Origin: Mycolicibacterium mengxianglii
GTDB lineage: Bacteria; Actinomycetota; Actinomycetes; Mycobacteriales; Mycobacteriaceae
Assembly (NCBI RefSeq): GCF_015710575.1
Contig: NZ_CP065373.1
Location: forward strand, 4,588,001 to 4,652,000
DNA: 64,000 nt
Reading direction: 5' to 3'
Under the pieces are notes generated by a model. That model did not search any database. It was not told the DNA's origin and saw nothing but the letters and a program-made list of their open reading frames with translations. A program made the translations under genes and the position numbers. Shown here piece after piece: positions 1-11,071 of this stretch. Position 1 is the first letter of the stretch. Each line of letters starts with the position of its first letter.

Positions 1-322
1 CCTTGTCGATGGTGATCGCCACATCGGGAGTGCGCCCGACATGCTCGGCCAACAGCTCGGCCGCCTGCCACGCCAGATTGCGCTCGTCGACCGGGAGGGT
101 CTCGGCGCCCTCACCCACGATGGTCAGCGACATGACGTCGGCGGTGCGGACGGTGATCTCGTCGAACAGGGACACGGCGTGGAACACGGTGGTCAGTTCG
201 TGGTAGCCGTCCGGGCGGGTATCGCCGACGGCCAGGAACAGATTCACCTTGCCCGGCACACGAACGGTCACCGATCCAGTCGGCACCCATTCAGCGGCGG
301 TACTCCCGTCGGATGCGGACAC
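1..322 (-). CDS. ispE: 4-diphosphocytidyl-2-C-methyl-D-erythritol kinase, N-terminal part
   Basis: About 107 N-terminal codons are present and the 3' end lies outside the window. IspE phosphorylates CDP-methylerythritol in the cytosolic MEP route to isoprenoid precursors. The visible protein begins [20 protein letters not shown] and contains [14 protein letters not shown] and [17 protein letters not shown], the opening of the GHMP-kinase fold, closely resembling the start of M. tuberculosis Rv1011. The GTG at 322 is chosen because it matches that start and an in-frame stop lies just upstream. In M. tuberculosis ispE directly follows ksgA; here a kinase and a permease gene on the other strand separate them. 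Confidence 0.93.
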   Translation of the reverse strand, partial: MSASDGSTAAEWVPTGSVTVRVPGKVNLFLAVGDTRPDGYHELTTVFHAVSLFDEITVRTADVMSLTIVGEGAETLPVDERNLAWQAAELLAEHVGRTPDVAITIDK

Positions 323-332
323 CGCACGAGAC

Positions 333-527
333 TAGCCCGGTCGACGATGCGGGTGAGGAACGAACCCGAGGAGAAAGGGCCGGGCTCGTGGATCTAGCCC
401 GGTCGACGATGCGGGTGAGGAACGAACCCGAGGAGAGAGGGCCGGGCTCCTGAATCCAGCCCGGTCGACGATGCGGGTGAGGAACGAACCCGAGGAGAGA
501 GGGCCGGGCTCCTGAATCCAGCCCGGT
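333..527. repeat. Three tandem 62-bp hairpin repeats plus a partial fourth
   Basis: Units lie at 333-394, 395-456 and 457-518, with a partial fourth copy at 519-527. Units 2 and 3 are almost identical and unit 1 differs at a few bases. Each unit carries nested inverted repeats: an outer pair AGCCCGG/CCGGGCT and an inner pair CGGGT/ACCCG around a 9-base loop, so it can fold as a stem-loop on either strand. The block fills the gap between the divergent ispE and kinase genes and ends 15 bases before the kinase start. Confidence 0.9.
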
Positions 528-530
528 AAC

Positions 531-536
531 TACGCT
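531..536 (+). promoter_or_regulatory. Candidate -10 box of the kinase gene
   Basis: TACGCT fits the actinobacterial TAnnnT -10 pattern and lies six bases before the GTG at 543, the spacing expected of a leaderless transcript. No convincing -35 is visible because the 62-bp repeats occupy that position. Confidence 0.4.
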
Positions 537-542
537 GAGACG

Positions 543-1433
543 GTGCCGCGTCCAGGTGAGGACTTCGACGGATACTCCGTCGGCAAAGTGCTGGGGCGTG
601 GCGGCCACGCCACGGTGCATCTGGCCCGTCGACTGGCCGACGACCACGTGGTCGCCCTGAAGGTGCTCTTGTCCGGCCCCGTCTCCGAGCTGGGGTTGAT
701 GCGGATGTCGCGGGAGTTCGACTTCGCCCGGCGCCTGCGCCATCCGCACATCGTCGAGGTGTACGACCGCGGGCCTGATTGGCTGACGATGCGGTATGTC
801 GACGGCGGTAACGCCACCACATTGCACCGCCTCGACCTTCGGCTACAGGCGCTGACACAGATTGCCGACGCCCTCGACTTCGCCCACCGCCAGGGGGTCG
901 TGCACTGCGACGTCAAACCAGCCAACATTCTTGTATTCAAAGAGTTTTCGCAGGGTGGAGCGGTACTCATCGACTTCGGCGTCGCCCATTCGGTGGCCGA
1001 GGACATGGCGCACCGACTGGCCCAGGATGCCACGCAACGACTTTCCCTCGACCCCGCCAGACGCATCACACATCAGCGCCCCAGCCAGGCATCCACGGTG
1101 CAGGCCTCGCTGCCGTACGCCGCGCCGGAACTATTGACCGGGCGGGCCCTGTCGGCCGCCACCGATGAGTATGCGCTGGCCTGCACCGCTGTCGAATTGA
1201 TCACCGGCTCAGCCCCTTTCGTCACAGCCACGGCGGGCGCCCTGATCGAGGCGCAACTGCATCAGCCGCCGCCGCGGGTTTCGCGCAAGGTGTCGTGGAT
1301 TCCGCGTGCTTTCGATTCAATATTGGCCAAGGCCATGGCCAAAGACCCCGATGCGCGGTATGAAACGTGCGGCGAAATGGCCCGGTTGCTTACCCTCGTC
1401 CTGCGCGGGTCAAACCGCTTTTCCGCGAAATAG
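543..1433 (+). CDS. Soluble Ser/Thr protein kinase, non-RD type
   Basis: The 296-residue protein is essentially one Hanks-type kinase domain with no membrane segment or sensor domain. Visible motifs are the glycine loop GRGGHATV (residues 18-25), the ATP-binding Lys40 in VALKV, a helix-C Glu near 58, the catalytic loop HCDVKPANIL (121-130, Asp123), IDFG (143-146) and YAAPELL. The arginine of the usual HRD motif is cysteine, making it a non-RD kinase, often not controlled by activation-loop phosphorylation. The GTG start follows the hairpin repeats. Its substrate is unknown. It lies between ispE and ksgA, which are adjacent in M. tuberculosis. Confidence 0.85.
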   Translation: MPRPGEDFDGYSVGKVLGRGGHATVHLARRLADDHVVALKVLLSGPVSELGLMRMSREFDFARRLRHPHIVEVYDRGPDWLTMRYVDGGNATTLHRLDLRLQALTQIADALDFAHRQGVVHCDVKPANILVFKEFSQGGAVLIDFGVAHSVAEDMAHRLAQDATQRLSLDPARRITHQRPSQASTVQASLPYAAPELLTGRALSAATDEYALACTAVELITGSAPFVTATAGALIEAQLHQPPPRVSRKVSWIPRAFDSILAKAMAKDPDARYETCGEMARLLTLVLRGSNRFSAK

Positions 1434-1485
1434 CCTCGTAACAAAGGTTTTACGGACACGGATCTGATGTGCGCTGCGACTGAAC

Positions 1486-1491
1486 TAGCGT
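1486..1491 (+). promoter_or_regulatory. Candidate -10 box of ansP
   Basis: TAGCGT is followed by six bases and then the ATG at 1498, again consistent with a leaderless transcript. The -35 is weak. Confidence 0.35.
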
Positions 1492-1497
1492 CGAGCC

Positions 1498-3000
1498 ATG
1501 GGATCCGCCATCGAGTACGACAATTCGGCTCTTGCGCACGAAGAAGAGGGCTACCACAAGGGCCTCAAACCTCGGCAATTACAGATGATTGCCATCGGCG
1601 GTGCGATCGGCACCGGGTTGTTCATGGGCGCCGGGGGCCGGCTGGCCTCGGCCGGCCCCGGCCTGTTCATCGTGTACGCGGTGTGCGGGGTGTTCGTGTT
1701 CTTCATCCTGCGCGCACTCGGCGAGCTGGTGTTGCACCGCCCGTCCTCGGGCTCGTTCGTCTCGTACGCCCGTGAATTCCTCGGCGAGAAAGCCGCCTAT
1801 GTCGCGGGCTGGATGTACTTCTTCAACTGGGCGTGTACCGCGATCGTCGATGTCACCGCGATCGCGCTCTACATGCACTACTGGGGCGCATTCGAGGCCA
1901 TCCCCCAGTGGGCGATCGCCCTGGTCGCGCTGGTGATGGTGGTGACCGTGAACATGATCTCGGTCAAGATCTTCGGCGAGATGGAGTTCTGGGCCGCCCT
2001 GATCAAGGTCATCGCTCTGGTCTCGTTCCTCGTCATCGGCATCGTGTTCCTGGCCGGCCGCTTCGACGTGGAGGGCCAGACCACCGGACTGTCCGTCATC
2101 TCCGATACCGGCGGCCTCCTGCCCACCGGCGCCCTTTCGCTGGTGTTGGTCACCTCGGGCGTCATCTTCGCTTACGCCGCAGTCGAATTGGTCGGCACCG
2201 CCGCAGGTGAGACCGAAGACCCGCCGAAAGTGATGCCCAAGGCCATCAATTCGGTGGTGTTCCGCATCGCGATCTTCTACGTCGGGTCGCTGGTCCTGCT
2301 GGCGTTGCTGTTGCCCTACACCAGCTACCAAGAGGGTGAGAGCCCCTTCGTCACCTTCTTCTCCAAGATCGGTGTTCCCGCCGCAGGGGACATCATGAAC
2401 TTCGTGGTCCTGACAGCGGCGATGTCGAGCCTCAACGCCGGCTTGTACTCCACGGGGCGCATCCTGCGCTCGATGGCGATGAACGGCAGCGCACCGCAAT
2501 TCACCGCAAAGATGTCCAAACGCGGTGTGCCTTTTGCCGGCATCGCACTGACGGCCGGTTTCACCGTCCTGGGTGTTTTCCTGAACCTGATCGTGCCGGC
2601 CGAGGCGTTCAACATCGCGTTGGACCTCTCGGCACTGGGCATCATTGCGTCGTGGGCGACCATCGTGATCTGTCAGATCCAGCTCTACCGCTGGTCACAG
2701 AAGGGCATTTTGACCCGCCCGTCGTTCCGCCTGTGGGGCACGCCCTACACCAGCTACGCGACGCTGGTCTTCCTCGCCGCGGTGCTGATGTTGATGTGTT
2801 ACGAGGACTACTGGAACCTGATCGCCGTGCTGCTGATTGTGCCTGCGTTGGTCATCGGCTGGTTCGCGGTGCGCGGCCGGGTGCTGGCGATGGCCCAGGA
2901 GCGGGTCGGTTTCACCGGCAATTACCCGATCGTCGCCGAGACCCCGCTGCAAGATCAGCTGCTCGACAAGGACGGGCGCAAGCGCGGCGGAAAATCCTGA
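1498..3000 (+). CDS. ansP: Amino acid permease, L-asparagine permease type
   Basis: The 500-residue integral membrane protein belongs to the APC superfamily and probably imports L-asparagine or a similar amino acid by proton symport. It has about twelve hydrophobic segments and the family hallmarks [20 protein letters not shown] near residue 22, [20 protein letters not shown] and [12 protein letters not shown]. Overall it resembles mycobacterial AnsP proteins more than GABA or D-serine carriers. The ATG fits a leaderless start. The gene converges on ksgA and shares a bidirectional terminator with it. Exact substrate specificity cannot be read from sequence. Confidence 0.85.
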   Translation: MGSAIEYDNSALAHEEEGYHKGLKPRQLQMIAIGGAIGTGLFMGAGGRLASAGPGLFIVYAVCGVFVFFILRALGELVLHRPSSGSFVSYAREFLGEKAAYVAGWMYFFNWACTAIVDVTAIALYMHYWGAFEAIPQWAIALVALVMVVTVNMISVKIFGEMEFWAALIKVIALVSFLVIGIVFLAGRFDVEGQTTGLSVISDTGGLLPTGALSLVLVTSGVIFAYAAVELVGTAAGETEDPPKVMPKAINSVVFRIAIFYVGSLVLLALLLPYTSYQEGESPFVTFFSKIGVPAAGDIMNFVVLTAAMSSLNAGLYSTGRILRSMAMNGSAPQFTAKMSKRGVPFAGIALTAGFTVLGVFLNLIVPAEAFNIALDLSALGIIASWATIVICQIQLYRWSQKGILTRPSFRLWGTPYTSYATLVFLAAVLMLMCYEDYWNLIAVLLIVPALVIGWFAVRGRVLAMAQERVGFTGNYPIVAETPLQDQLLDKDGRKRGGKS

Positions 3001-3015
3001 TCCGACGACAAAAGA

Positions 3016-3045
3016 GCCGGCCCCCTGGGAATCCAGGGGGCCGGC
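3016..3045. terminator. Bidirectional terminator between ansP and ksgA
   Basis: A perfect 13-bp stem, GCCGGCCCCCTGG paired with CCAGGGGGCCGGC around a GAAT loop, is flanked by AAAGA on one side and CTTT on the other, so it can end transcription from both converging genes. Confidence 0.85.
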
Positions 3046-3059
3046 CTTTGCGAATCAGT

Positions 3060-5207
<2,148 letters not shown>

Positions 5208-6062
5208 CTAATCCGATGTTGAATTCAACGAATATACCGTACGGGCGTTTGCTGTGGTCTTTCTTGCGAGGTTTTCTTCGGCAACGTCAATGATGTCGGC
5301 GAGAGCCCGCACGGTGTACGGGAGGCAGTATGGCTCGTTCGGCGCGCCCCGGTAGGGATGCGGGGTCAGAAACGGCGCGTCGGTCTCGACCAGTAGCTGG
5401 TCATCGGGGATGACCGCAGCCGCTTCGCGCAACGCGGTCGCGTTCTTGAAGCTGACCGTGCCGGACAGACTCAGGTACCACCCGGCCGCGACGCAGGTGC
5501 GCGCCATCTCGGCGTCGGAGGAGAAACAGTGGAAGATCACCGCCTCCGGGGGCCCTTCGCCACGAAGAACATCGAGCACCTGTGCGTCGGCGTCCCGATT
5601 GTGGATCATCAGCGGCTTGCCGGTGCGCTTGGCGAGATCGATATGCCACGCGAATGCTTCGCGCTGGGTGTCGGGGTCGGCGCACCCGTCGAGGCGGCCC
5701 GGCCAGTACAGGTCCATGCCTGTCTCACCGATCGCCACCACCCGCGGGTGTCGGGCCAGTTGTTCGAGCTCGGCGCGCGCCGCGTCGTCGAGGGTGTCGG
5801 CCCGGGTGGGATGCAACGCCACCGCCGCGTACACCCGCTCGTCCCACTCGGCGGCCTGCACTGCCCACCGGGCCGAGGCCAGATCGTCGGCGATGGTGAC
5901 CACTGCCTCGACGCCAACGGCACCGGCACGGTCGAGGATCTCCGCCACACTCGCGGCGTCGGTCGCACCGCACGCATCGAGATGAGTGTGGGCGTCGATA
6001 AGCGGGGCCAGCGGCAGCGGCGACGGCGGGGCGTCGCGCCCGGCTGAGCGTCTCGAACTCAC
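5208..6062 (-). CDS. tatD: TatD-family metal-dependent deoxyribonuclease
   Basis: TatD enzymes are cytosolic TIM-barrel metal nucleases linked to DNA degradation and repair. The protein (about 284 residues) starts its barrel with LIDAHTHLDACG, then shows ALHPTRA, AIGETGMDLYW, PLMIHNRDAD, VIFHCFSSD and LVETDAPFLTPHPYRG, which together supply the metal-binding histidines, glutamate and aspartate. The reading frame stays open far across metG, but the family domain begins here. GTG 6062 is preferred because a TATGGT -10 box lies six bases upstream; GTG 6068 is the alternative. It diverges from metG, and rpfB lies downstream. Confidence 0.92.
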   Translation of the reverse strand: MSSRRSAGRDAPPSPLPLAPLIDAHTHLDACGATDAASVAEILDRAGAVGVEAVVTIADDLASARWAVQAAEWDERVYAAVALHPTRADTLDDAARAELEQLARHPRVVAIGETGMDLYWPGRLDGCADPDTQREAFAWHIDLAKRTGKPLMIHNRDADAQVLDVLRGEGPPEAVIFHCFSSDAEMARTCVAAGWYLSLSGTVSFKNATALREAAAVIPDDQLLVETDAPFLTPHPYRGAPNEPYCLPYTVRALADIIDVAEENLARKTTANARTVYSLNSTSD

Positions 6063-6068
6063 AGCCAC

Positions 6069-6078
6069 ACCATAAGGT
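6069..6078. promoter_or_regulatory. Overlapping divergent -10 boxes of tatD and metG
   Basis: On the minus strand TATGGT (6074-6069) sits six bases before the tatD GTG. On the plus strand TAAGGT (6073-6078) sits eight bases before the metG ATG. The two boxes share two base pairs, so only one polymerase could occupy the 24-bp gap at a time. Confidence 0.4.
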
Positions 6079-6086
6079 GAAGCCTG

Positions 6087-7634
6087 ATGAACCAGCCCTA
6101 CTACGTGACCACCGCGATCGCCTATCCCAACGGCGCACCGCACGTCGGTCATGCCTATGAGTACATCGCCAGCGACGCGATCGCGCGCTTCAAGCGACTC
6201 GACGGCTACGACGTGCGCTTCCTGACCGGCACCGACGAACACGGCCTGAAGATGGCGCAGACGGCCGCCGCCGAGGGCATCCCCACCGCGGACCTCGCGC
6301 GCCGTAACTCTGATGTGTTCCAGGATCTGCAGGAGAAACTGGACATCACGTTCGACCGGTTCATCCGCACCACCGATGCCGACCACATCGAGGCGTCCAA
6401 AGCGCTCTGGCAGCGGATGACCGACGCCGGGGACATCTACCTGGATTCCTACGCCGGGTGGTACTCGGTGCGCGACGAGCGCTTCTTCACCGAGGACGAA
6501 ACCGAAGTGCTGGCCGACGGCTCCCGGGTCGCCACCGAGACCGGCACAGCGGTCACCTGGACCGAGGAGCAGACGTATTTCTTCCGGCTGTCGGCGTACA
6601 CCGACAAGCTGCTCGCCCATTACGCGGCGCACCCCGAGTTCATTGGGCCAGAGGTCCGGCGCAACGAGGTGGTCAGCTTCGTATCCGGCGGGTTGACCGA
6701 CCTGTCCATCTCGCGGACCACGTTCGACTGGGGCGTGCCGGTACCGGAGCACCCTGACCACGTCATGTACGTCTGGGTGGACGCCCTGACCAACTACCTG
6801 ACCGGTGTCGGTTTCCCCGACACCGAGTCCGAGTCCTACCGCCGGTTCTGGCCTGCCGATCTGCACATGATCGGCAAGGACATCATCCGGTTCCACACGG
6901 TGTACTGGCCGGCGTTCTTGATGTCAGCGGGTCTCGAGCTCCCCAAGCGGGTCTTCGCGCACGGCTTCCTGTTCCACCGCGGCGAGAAGATGAGCAAGTC
7001 CATCGGTAACACGGTCGACCCGCTGGCGCTGGTCGACGCATTCGGGATGGACGCTGTGCGGTTCTTCCTGCTCCGCGAGGTGCCCTTCGGCCAGGACGGC
7101 GCCTACAGCGAAGACGCCATCATCTCCAGGATCAACACCGACCTGGCCAATGAGCTGGGGAACCTGGCGCAGCGCTGCCTGTCGATGGTGGCCAAGAACT
7201 TCGACGGGGTGGTGCCCGAGCCCGGCGAGTTCAGCGACGAGGACTCCACACTGCTCACCGAGGCCGACGGGTTGCTGGCCAAGTCCAGGGCGGCGTACGA
7301 CCAGCAGTCGATGCACCAGTCACTGGAAGCCATCTGGCTGACATTGGGGGCGACCAACCGGTACTTCTCCGCGCAGGAGCCGTGGGTGTTGCGCAAAAGC
7401 GAGGACCCGGCCGATCAGCAGCGCTTCGCCGCCGTGCTCTACACCACCATGGAGGTGGTGCGTATCGCCGCACTGCTGCTCCAGCCGGTGATGCCGACAT
7501 CAGCGGCCCGGCTGCTCGAGCTGCTCGGTCAATCCGAGGACCGGCGCGACTTCGCCGCCATCGGCACGCGGCTGACACCGGGCACCGCTTTGCCCACGCC
7601 GACCGGAGTGTTCCCCCGCTATATCGCTGAGTGA
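6087..7634 (+). CDS. metG: Methionyl-tRNA synthetase
   Basis: This class I aminoacyl-tRNA synthetase charges tRNA-Met in the cytosol. The 515-residue protein has the HIGH-type signature PHVGH (residues 18-22) and KMSKS beginning at Lys301, an alpha-helical anticodon-binding region after it, and no C-terminal dimerisation domain, a length typical of actinobacterial MetRS. The metal-binding knuckle of long-form enzymes is absent. The ATG lies 24 bp from the divergent tatD start. The order metG-tatD-rpfB-ksgA is the standard mycobacterial one. Confidence 0.96.
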   Translation: MNQPYYVTTAIAYPNGAPHVGHAYEYIASDAIARFKRLDGYDVRFLTGTDEHGLKMAQTAAAEGIPTADLARRNSDVFQDLQEKLDITFDRFIRTTDADHIEASKALWQRMTDAGDIYLDSYAGWYSVRDERFFTEDETEVLADGSRVATETGTAVTWTEEQTYFFRLSAYTDKLLAHYAAHPEFIGPEVRRNEVVSFVSGGLTDLSISRTTFDWGVPVPEHPDHVMYVWVDALTNYLTGVGFPDTESESYRRFWPADLHMIGKDIIRFHTVYWPAFLMSAGLELPKRVFAHGFLFHRGEKMSKSIGNTVDPLALVDAFGMDAVRFFLLREVPFGQDGAYSEDAIISRINTDLANELGNLAQRCLSMVAKNFDGVVPEPGEFSDEDSTLLTEADGLLAKSRAAYDQQSMHQSLEAIWLTLGATNRYFSAQEPWVLRKSEDPADQQRFAAVLYTTMEVVRIAALLLQPVMPTSAARLLELLGQSEDRRDFAAIGTRLTPGTALPTPTGVFPRYIAE

Positions 7635-7658
7635 TCTGCGTCACACTTGAACGCGTGC

Positions 7659-7685
7659 TGTCACATCCTCGTGGGCGGCGGTGTC
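7659..7685 (+). promoter_or_regulatory. Candidate ECF41-type promoter
   Basis: TGTCACA (7659-7665), a 16-base spacer and TGTC (7682-7685) match the promoter motif described for ECF41 sigma factors, TGTCACA-N16-CGTC, except for one base. It lies 49 bp upstream of the oxidoreductase gene that is co-transcribed with the SigJ/ECF41-like sigma gene, suggesting autoregulation. Confidence 0.65.
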
Positions 7686-7734
7686 TTGAGATCAGACGGC
7701 TCGACAACGAGCCCGAGACCTCAGAGGAGCAGAC

Positions 7735-8907
7735 ATGAGCGCGCAGAGCGTACGCATCGTGGTGATCGGCGGCGGGTACGCCGGCGTCCTGGCAGCCAAC
7801 CGGTTGGCCCAGGCGGGCGAGGTCACCCTGGTCAACCCACGCGACGAGTTCGTCGAACGGATCCGGCTGCACCAGTTGGTGGTCGGCAACGACGACGCCG
7901 TGGCGAGCTACGCCGGCCTCCTGCATCCGGAGGTGCGGCTACTGGTCGACGGCGCCGAGCGCATCGATGCGAACCTGCGTCGCGTGCGGTTGACCTCGGG
8001 TGCAGAGCTGGACTACGACTACCTGGTGTACGCGGTCGGCAGCACAGCTTCGGCGCCCGCAGCGGTGCCCGGTGCGGCTGAATTCGCCTACCCGCTGGCC
8101 GAATTCGAGCAGGCGACCCGACTGCGGCGCCGGCTGACCGACGTTCCGGCGCAGGCACCGATCGTCGTCGTCGGCGGCGGGCTGACCGGCATCGAGGCTG
8201 CGGCCGAATTCGCCGCGGCCGGACGGCCCGTCACCATGGTCACCGACATCCTCGGACCGTCCCTGGCTCCGGCGGGGCGGAGATCGGTGACCAAGCGACT
8301 GCGTGAGCTCGGTGTCACGGTCGTCGACGCCGCGAGGGTCATCGGCGTCAGCGCGGAGTCGGTCGAATTGTCCGATGGCCGTCACCTGCCCAGCGCGGCG
8401 ACGGTCTGGACCGCCGGTTTCGCAGTGCCGGGCCTGGCCGCCGCCAGCGGGCTCAGCACCGATGCGTTGGGCCGACTGCTCGTCGATGAGACCCTGACCA
8501 GCGTGGACGATCCCCGGATCGTGGCCGCGGGTGATTGCGCGTCACCATCGAATGTGCCGCTGCGGATGAGCTGCCAGGCCGCCATACCCATGGGCGCCCA
8601 GGCCGCCAACACCGTCCTGGCGCGGATCGCCGGCACCGATGCGGCGGCCTTGTCGCAGGCGATGACCGGGCAGTGCATCAGCCTGGGCCGCACGCACGGC
8701 ACCATTCAGCTGGCACACACCGACGACACGGTCCGCAACCTCTACATCGGCGGTCGGACGGCGGGTTTGATCAAGGAGCAGGTGTGCCGGGCCACGCTGA
8801 GCTTCCTGGGGAAAGAGGCACGTAAGCCCGGCTCGTATTTCTGGCTCAAGGGCGGCAAACGAGCCGAGCAGCTGGCCCGCGCCGGGCAGCCAGTGCCGGT
8901 GCGATGA
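7735..8907 (+). CDS. FAD/NAD(P)-dependent oxidoreductase, NDH-2-like
   Basis: The 390-residue flavoprotein has two dinucleotide-binding motifs: IGGGYAGVLAA at residues 10-20 for FAD and VVGGGLTGIEAAAEFA near 143 for NAD(P)H. It also has a C-terminal FAD motif IVAAGDCA. The architecture is that of the pyridine nucleotide-disulfide reductase group, closest to type II NADH dehydrogenase-like proteins, but without a membrane-anchoring C-terminal helix. The ATG overlaps nothing upstream; the stop overlaps the next start by four bases (ATGA), so it is coupled to the sigma gene. ECF41 sigma genes are typically paired with a carboxymuconolactone decarboxylase, oxidoreductase or epimerase gene, and this is the oxidoreductase version. 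Confidence 0.85.
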   Translation: MSAQSVRIVVIGGGYAGVLAANRLAQAGEVTLVNPRDEFVERIRLHQLVVGNDDAVASYAGLLHPEVRLLVDGAERIDANLRRVRLTSGAELDYDYLVYAVGSTASAPAAVPGAAEFAYPLAEFEQATRLRRRLTDVPAQAPIVVVGGGLTGIEAAAEFAAAGRPVTMVTDILGPSLAPAGRRSVTKRLRELGVTVVDAARVIGVSAESVELSDGRHLPSAATVWTAGFAVPGLAAASGLSTDALGRLLVDETLTSVDDPRIVAAGDCASPSNVPLRMSCQAAIPMGAQAANTVLARIAGTDAAALSQAMTGQCISLGRTHGTIQLAHTDDTVRNLYIGGRTAGLIKEQVCRATLSFLGKEARKPGSYFWLKGGKRAEQLARAGQPVPVR

Positions 8908-9794
8908 ACGAACACGCCGAGCGGTTCACCAGCCTGCGGCCGCTGCTGTTCACCATCGCCTACGAAATCCTCGGCACTGCAACCGAATCCGATGACGTGC
9001 TACAGGAGAGTTATCTGCGCTGGGCCGAGGTCGATCTGACGAAGGTCACCGACACCAAGGCCTATCTCGCGCAGCTGGTGACCCGGCAGTCACTGAATGC
9101 GCTGCGGGCCCAGTCACGCCGGCGGGAGGAGTACGTCGGCCCCTGGTTGCCCGAGCCGCTCCTGCTCGACTCGTCGGGGACGGATGCCTCGGCCGATGTG
9201 GTGCTCGCGGAATCGGTGTCGATGGCCATGATGGTGGTGCTCGAGACGCTGACGCCGGATGAGCGGGCAGTGTTCGTGCTACGCGAGGTGTTCGGGTTCG
9301 GGCATGACGAGATCGCCTCGGCGGTAGGAAAATCGGCGACTGCGGTGCGTCAGTTGGCGCACCGCGCCCGCGAACACGTGCATGCTCGTCGGAAGCGGTT
9401 CGAACCCGCTGACCAGTCGCAGACCGCGGCGTTGACCACTCAGTTCTTCGCCGCCGCCGCTACCGGCGATATGGAGGGACTGATGGCGATGCTCGCGCCG
9501 GATGTGGTGTGGACCGCCGACAGCGACGGCAAGGTCAGTGCGGCGCGCCGGCCGGTGACCGGTGCGTCGAACGTCGCCAAGCTCATCCTGGGCCTGCTGC
9601 GGCTGGCCGGCGACGACGGCCGCGTTGAGCTCGCGAGCTACAACAACACCCCGGCACTGATCCTCTATCTGGGTGACCACCTCGAGGGCGTCATCCTGCT
9701 GGAGTTCATCGGCGGCAGGATCTCCCACTTCTATGCGATGCGAAATCCCGAGAAACTGAGCACTCTGTTCACTCGCCGGCAGATCAGCCGTTGA
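8904..9794 (+). CDS. sigJ: ECF sigma factor, SigJ/ECF41 family, with fused SnoaL-like domain
   Basis: The 296-residue protein has sigma region 2 (about 8-75, with the helix ESDDVLQESYLRW), region 4 (about 115-165, ending in GKSATAVRQLAHRAREHV) and a C-terminal SnoaL-like domain (about 175-285). That fused domain replaces a separate anti-sigma factor in ECF41 proteins and tunes activity. The sequence DSDGK corresponds to the DGGGK linker motif of the group, in altered form. It follows the oxidoreductase by a four-base overlap and probably transcribes its own operon from 7659-7685. The symbol reflects similarity to M. tuberculosis SigJ; a different paralogue remains possible. Confidence 0.85.
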   Translation: MNEHAERFTSLRPLLFTIAYEILGTATESDDVLQESYLRWAEVDLTKVTDTKAYLAQLVTRQSLNALRAQSRRREEYVGPWLPEPLLLDSSGTDASADVVLAESVSMAMMVVLETLTPDERAVFVLREVFGFGHDEIASAVGKSATAVRQLAHRAREHVHARRKRFEPADQSQTAALTTQFFAAAATGDMEGLMAMLAPDVVWTADSDGKVSAARRPVTGASNVAKLILGLLRLAGDDGRVELASYNNTPALILYLGDHLEGVILLEFIGGRISHFYAMRNPEKLSTLFTRRQISR

Positions 9795-9820
9795 TTCGAA
9801 GAGTCTGCCAAGCTGGGCCG

Positions 9821-11071
9821 ATGCGTATCGACCGGCTGGGCGAGCTCGACAGCTTCCCGGTAGTGCTGCGCTCGATTGCCGCTGCCACCACCCGCCTCGG
9901 CCTGGCACCGCCGGCGGCACTGAGCGGTGACTGGTTCGGCTCTTGCGCGGTGATCGCCCCGACCCTGCGTGCCGAGCCCGTCGCGCCGGACGATGTGTTC
10001 GACACCGCGACCGGCTCGGGCGGCGAGACCGTGGGCGGCGGCTGGATCGGCTATCTGTCGTATCCGGACCTCGCTGCCGACGGCGCTGCGCCCCGGATCC
10101 CGGCGGCCGCCGGCGGGTGGACGGACTGCGTGTTGCGGCGCGATCGCGCGGGGGTGTGGTGGTTCGAAGACCTGACGGGTGCGCCGATGCCGGACTGGTT
10201 GCGCACCTGCCTGGCCAACTCGGCTCCGCCCGGACCTTGGCAGATCGACTGGGCCGCCCCGGATCGCGCCGCTCACGAAACTGCCGTGCTGGCCTGCCTG
10301 GAAGCGATCGCCGCCGGTGAGGTCTATCAGGCGTGCGTCTGCACCCAGTTCACCGGGCGGATCACCGGGGAGCCGCTGGACTTCTTCGCCGACGCGGTGG
10401 CCCACACCGCCCCGGCGCGGGCAGCCTTCCTCTCGGGGCCGTGGGGTGCGGTGGCGTCCCTGTCCCCCGAGGTGTTCCTGCGGCGGTGTGCGGACACGGT
10501 CACCTCGAGCCCGATCAAGGGCACGCTGCCACTGCACGCCGACCCGGCTCTGCTGCGGGCCTCGGTCAAGGACGTGGCAGAGAACGTGATGATCGTCGAC
10601 CTGGTCCGCAATGATCTGGGGCGGGTCGCGGTGACCGGAACTGTCGCAGTGCCGGAGCTGTTGGCGGTGCAACCGGCTCCCGGCGTGTGGCACCTGGTGT
10701 CCACGGTCACCGCGCAGATCCCCGCCGGCTTGCCGATGCGGGAGCTGCTGGCAGCTACCTTCCCGCCGGCTTCGGTAACCGGGACGCCGAAACACCGTGC
10801 CCGCCAATTACTTTCGCACTGGGAAACGAGCGGACGCGGCGTGTACTGCGGGTCAGTCGGGCTGGCCTCCCCGGTGGCGGGCACCGAATGCAACGTCGCC
10901 ATCCGCACCGTCGAGTTCGATACTGCGGGACGCGCCGTCCTCGGCGTCGGCGGAGGTATCACCGCTGATTCCGACCCGGCTGAGGAATGGGCCGAATGCC
11001 TGCACAAGGCCGCACCCACGGTGGGACTCGACCTGCGCGGTCAGTCCCGCGACTTGAGCACGGCGTCGTAG
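9821..11071 (+). CDS. pabB: Aminodeoxychorismate synthase component I
   Basis: PabB converts chorismate to 4-amino-4-deoxychorismate for folate synthesis, working with a glutamine amidotransferase encoded elsewhere. The 416-residue protein has the chorismate-binding domain motifs SPIKGTLPL, MIVDLVRNDLGRVA and SVTGTPKHRA. The lysine in PIKGT is typical of PabB; anthranilate synthase has alanine there. ATG 9821 is chosen over the in-frame TTG at 9791 because it begins MRIDRLGELDSFP, as in mycobacterial homologues. Its 3' end overlaps the convergent rsmI gene by 31 bp. Confidence 0.9.
   Translation: MRIDRLGELDSFPVVLRSIAAATTRLGLAPPAALSGDWFGSCAVIAPTLRAEPVAPDDVFDTATGSGGETVGGGWIGYLSYPDLAADGAAPRIPAAAGGWTDCVLRRDRAGVWWFEDLTGAPMPDWLRTCLANSAPPGPWQIDWAAPDRAAHETAVLACLEAIAAGEVYQACVCTQFTGRITGEPLDFFADAVAHTAPARAAFLSGPWGAVASLSPEVFLRRCADTVTSSPIKGTLPLHADPALLRASVKDVAENVMIVDLVRNDLGRVAVTGTVAVPELLAVQPAPGVWHLVSTVTAQIPAGLPMRELLAATFPPASVTGTPKHRARQLLSHWETSGRGVYCGSVGLASPVAGTECNVAIRTVEFDTAGRAVLGVGGGITADSDPAEEWAECLHKAAPTVGLDLRGQSRDLSTAS

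Noticed and set aside
333..527. CRISPR array
   Set aside because: The 62-bp units are directly adjacent with no unique spacers, and no cas gene is near.
1579..2499. Long minus-strand frame inside ansP
   Set aside because: Composition is rich in His, Asp, Gln and Arg, typical of antisense frames in GC-rich DNA; the plus-strand permease is clearly the real gene.
6063..6896. Upstream extension of the tatD frame antisense to metG (total 562 codons)
   Set aside because: The TatD domain starts at about 5985 and the extension is the reverse strand of metG, kept open by high GC; it has no family similarity.
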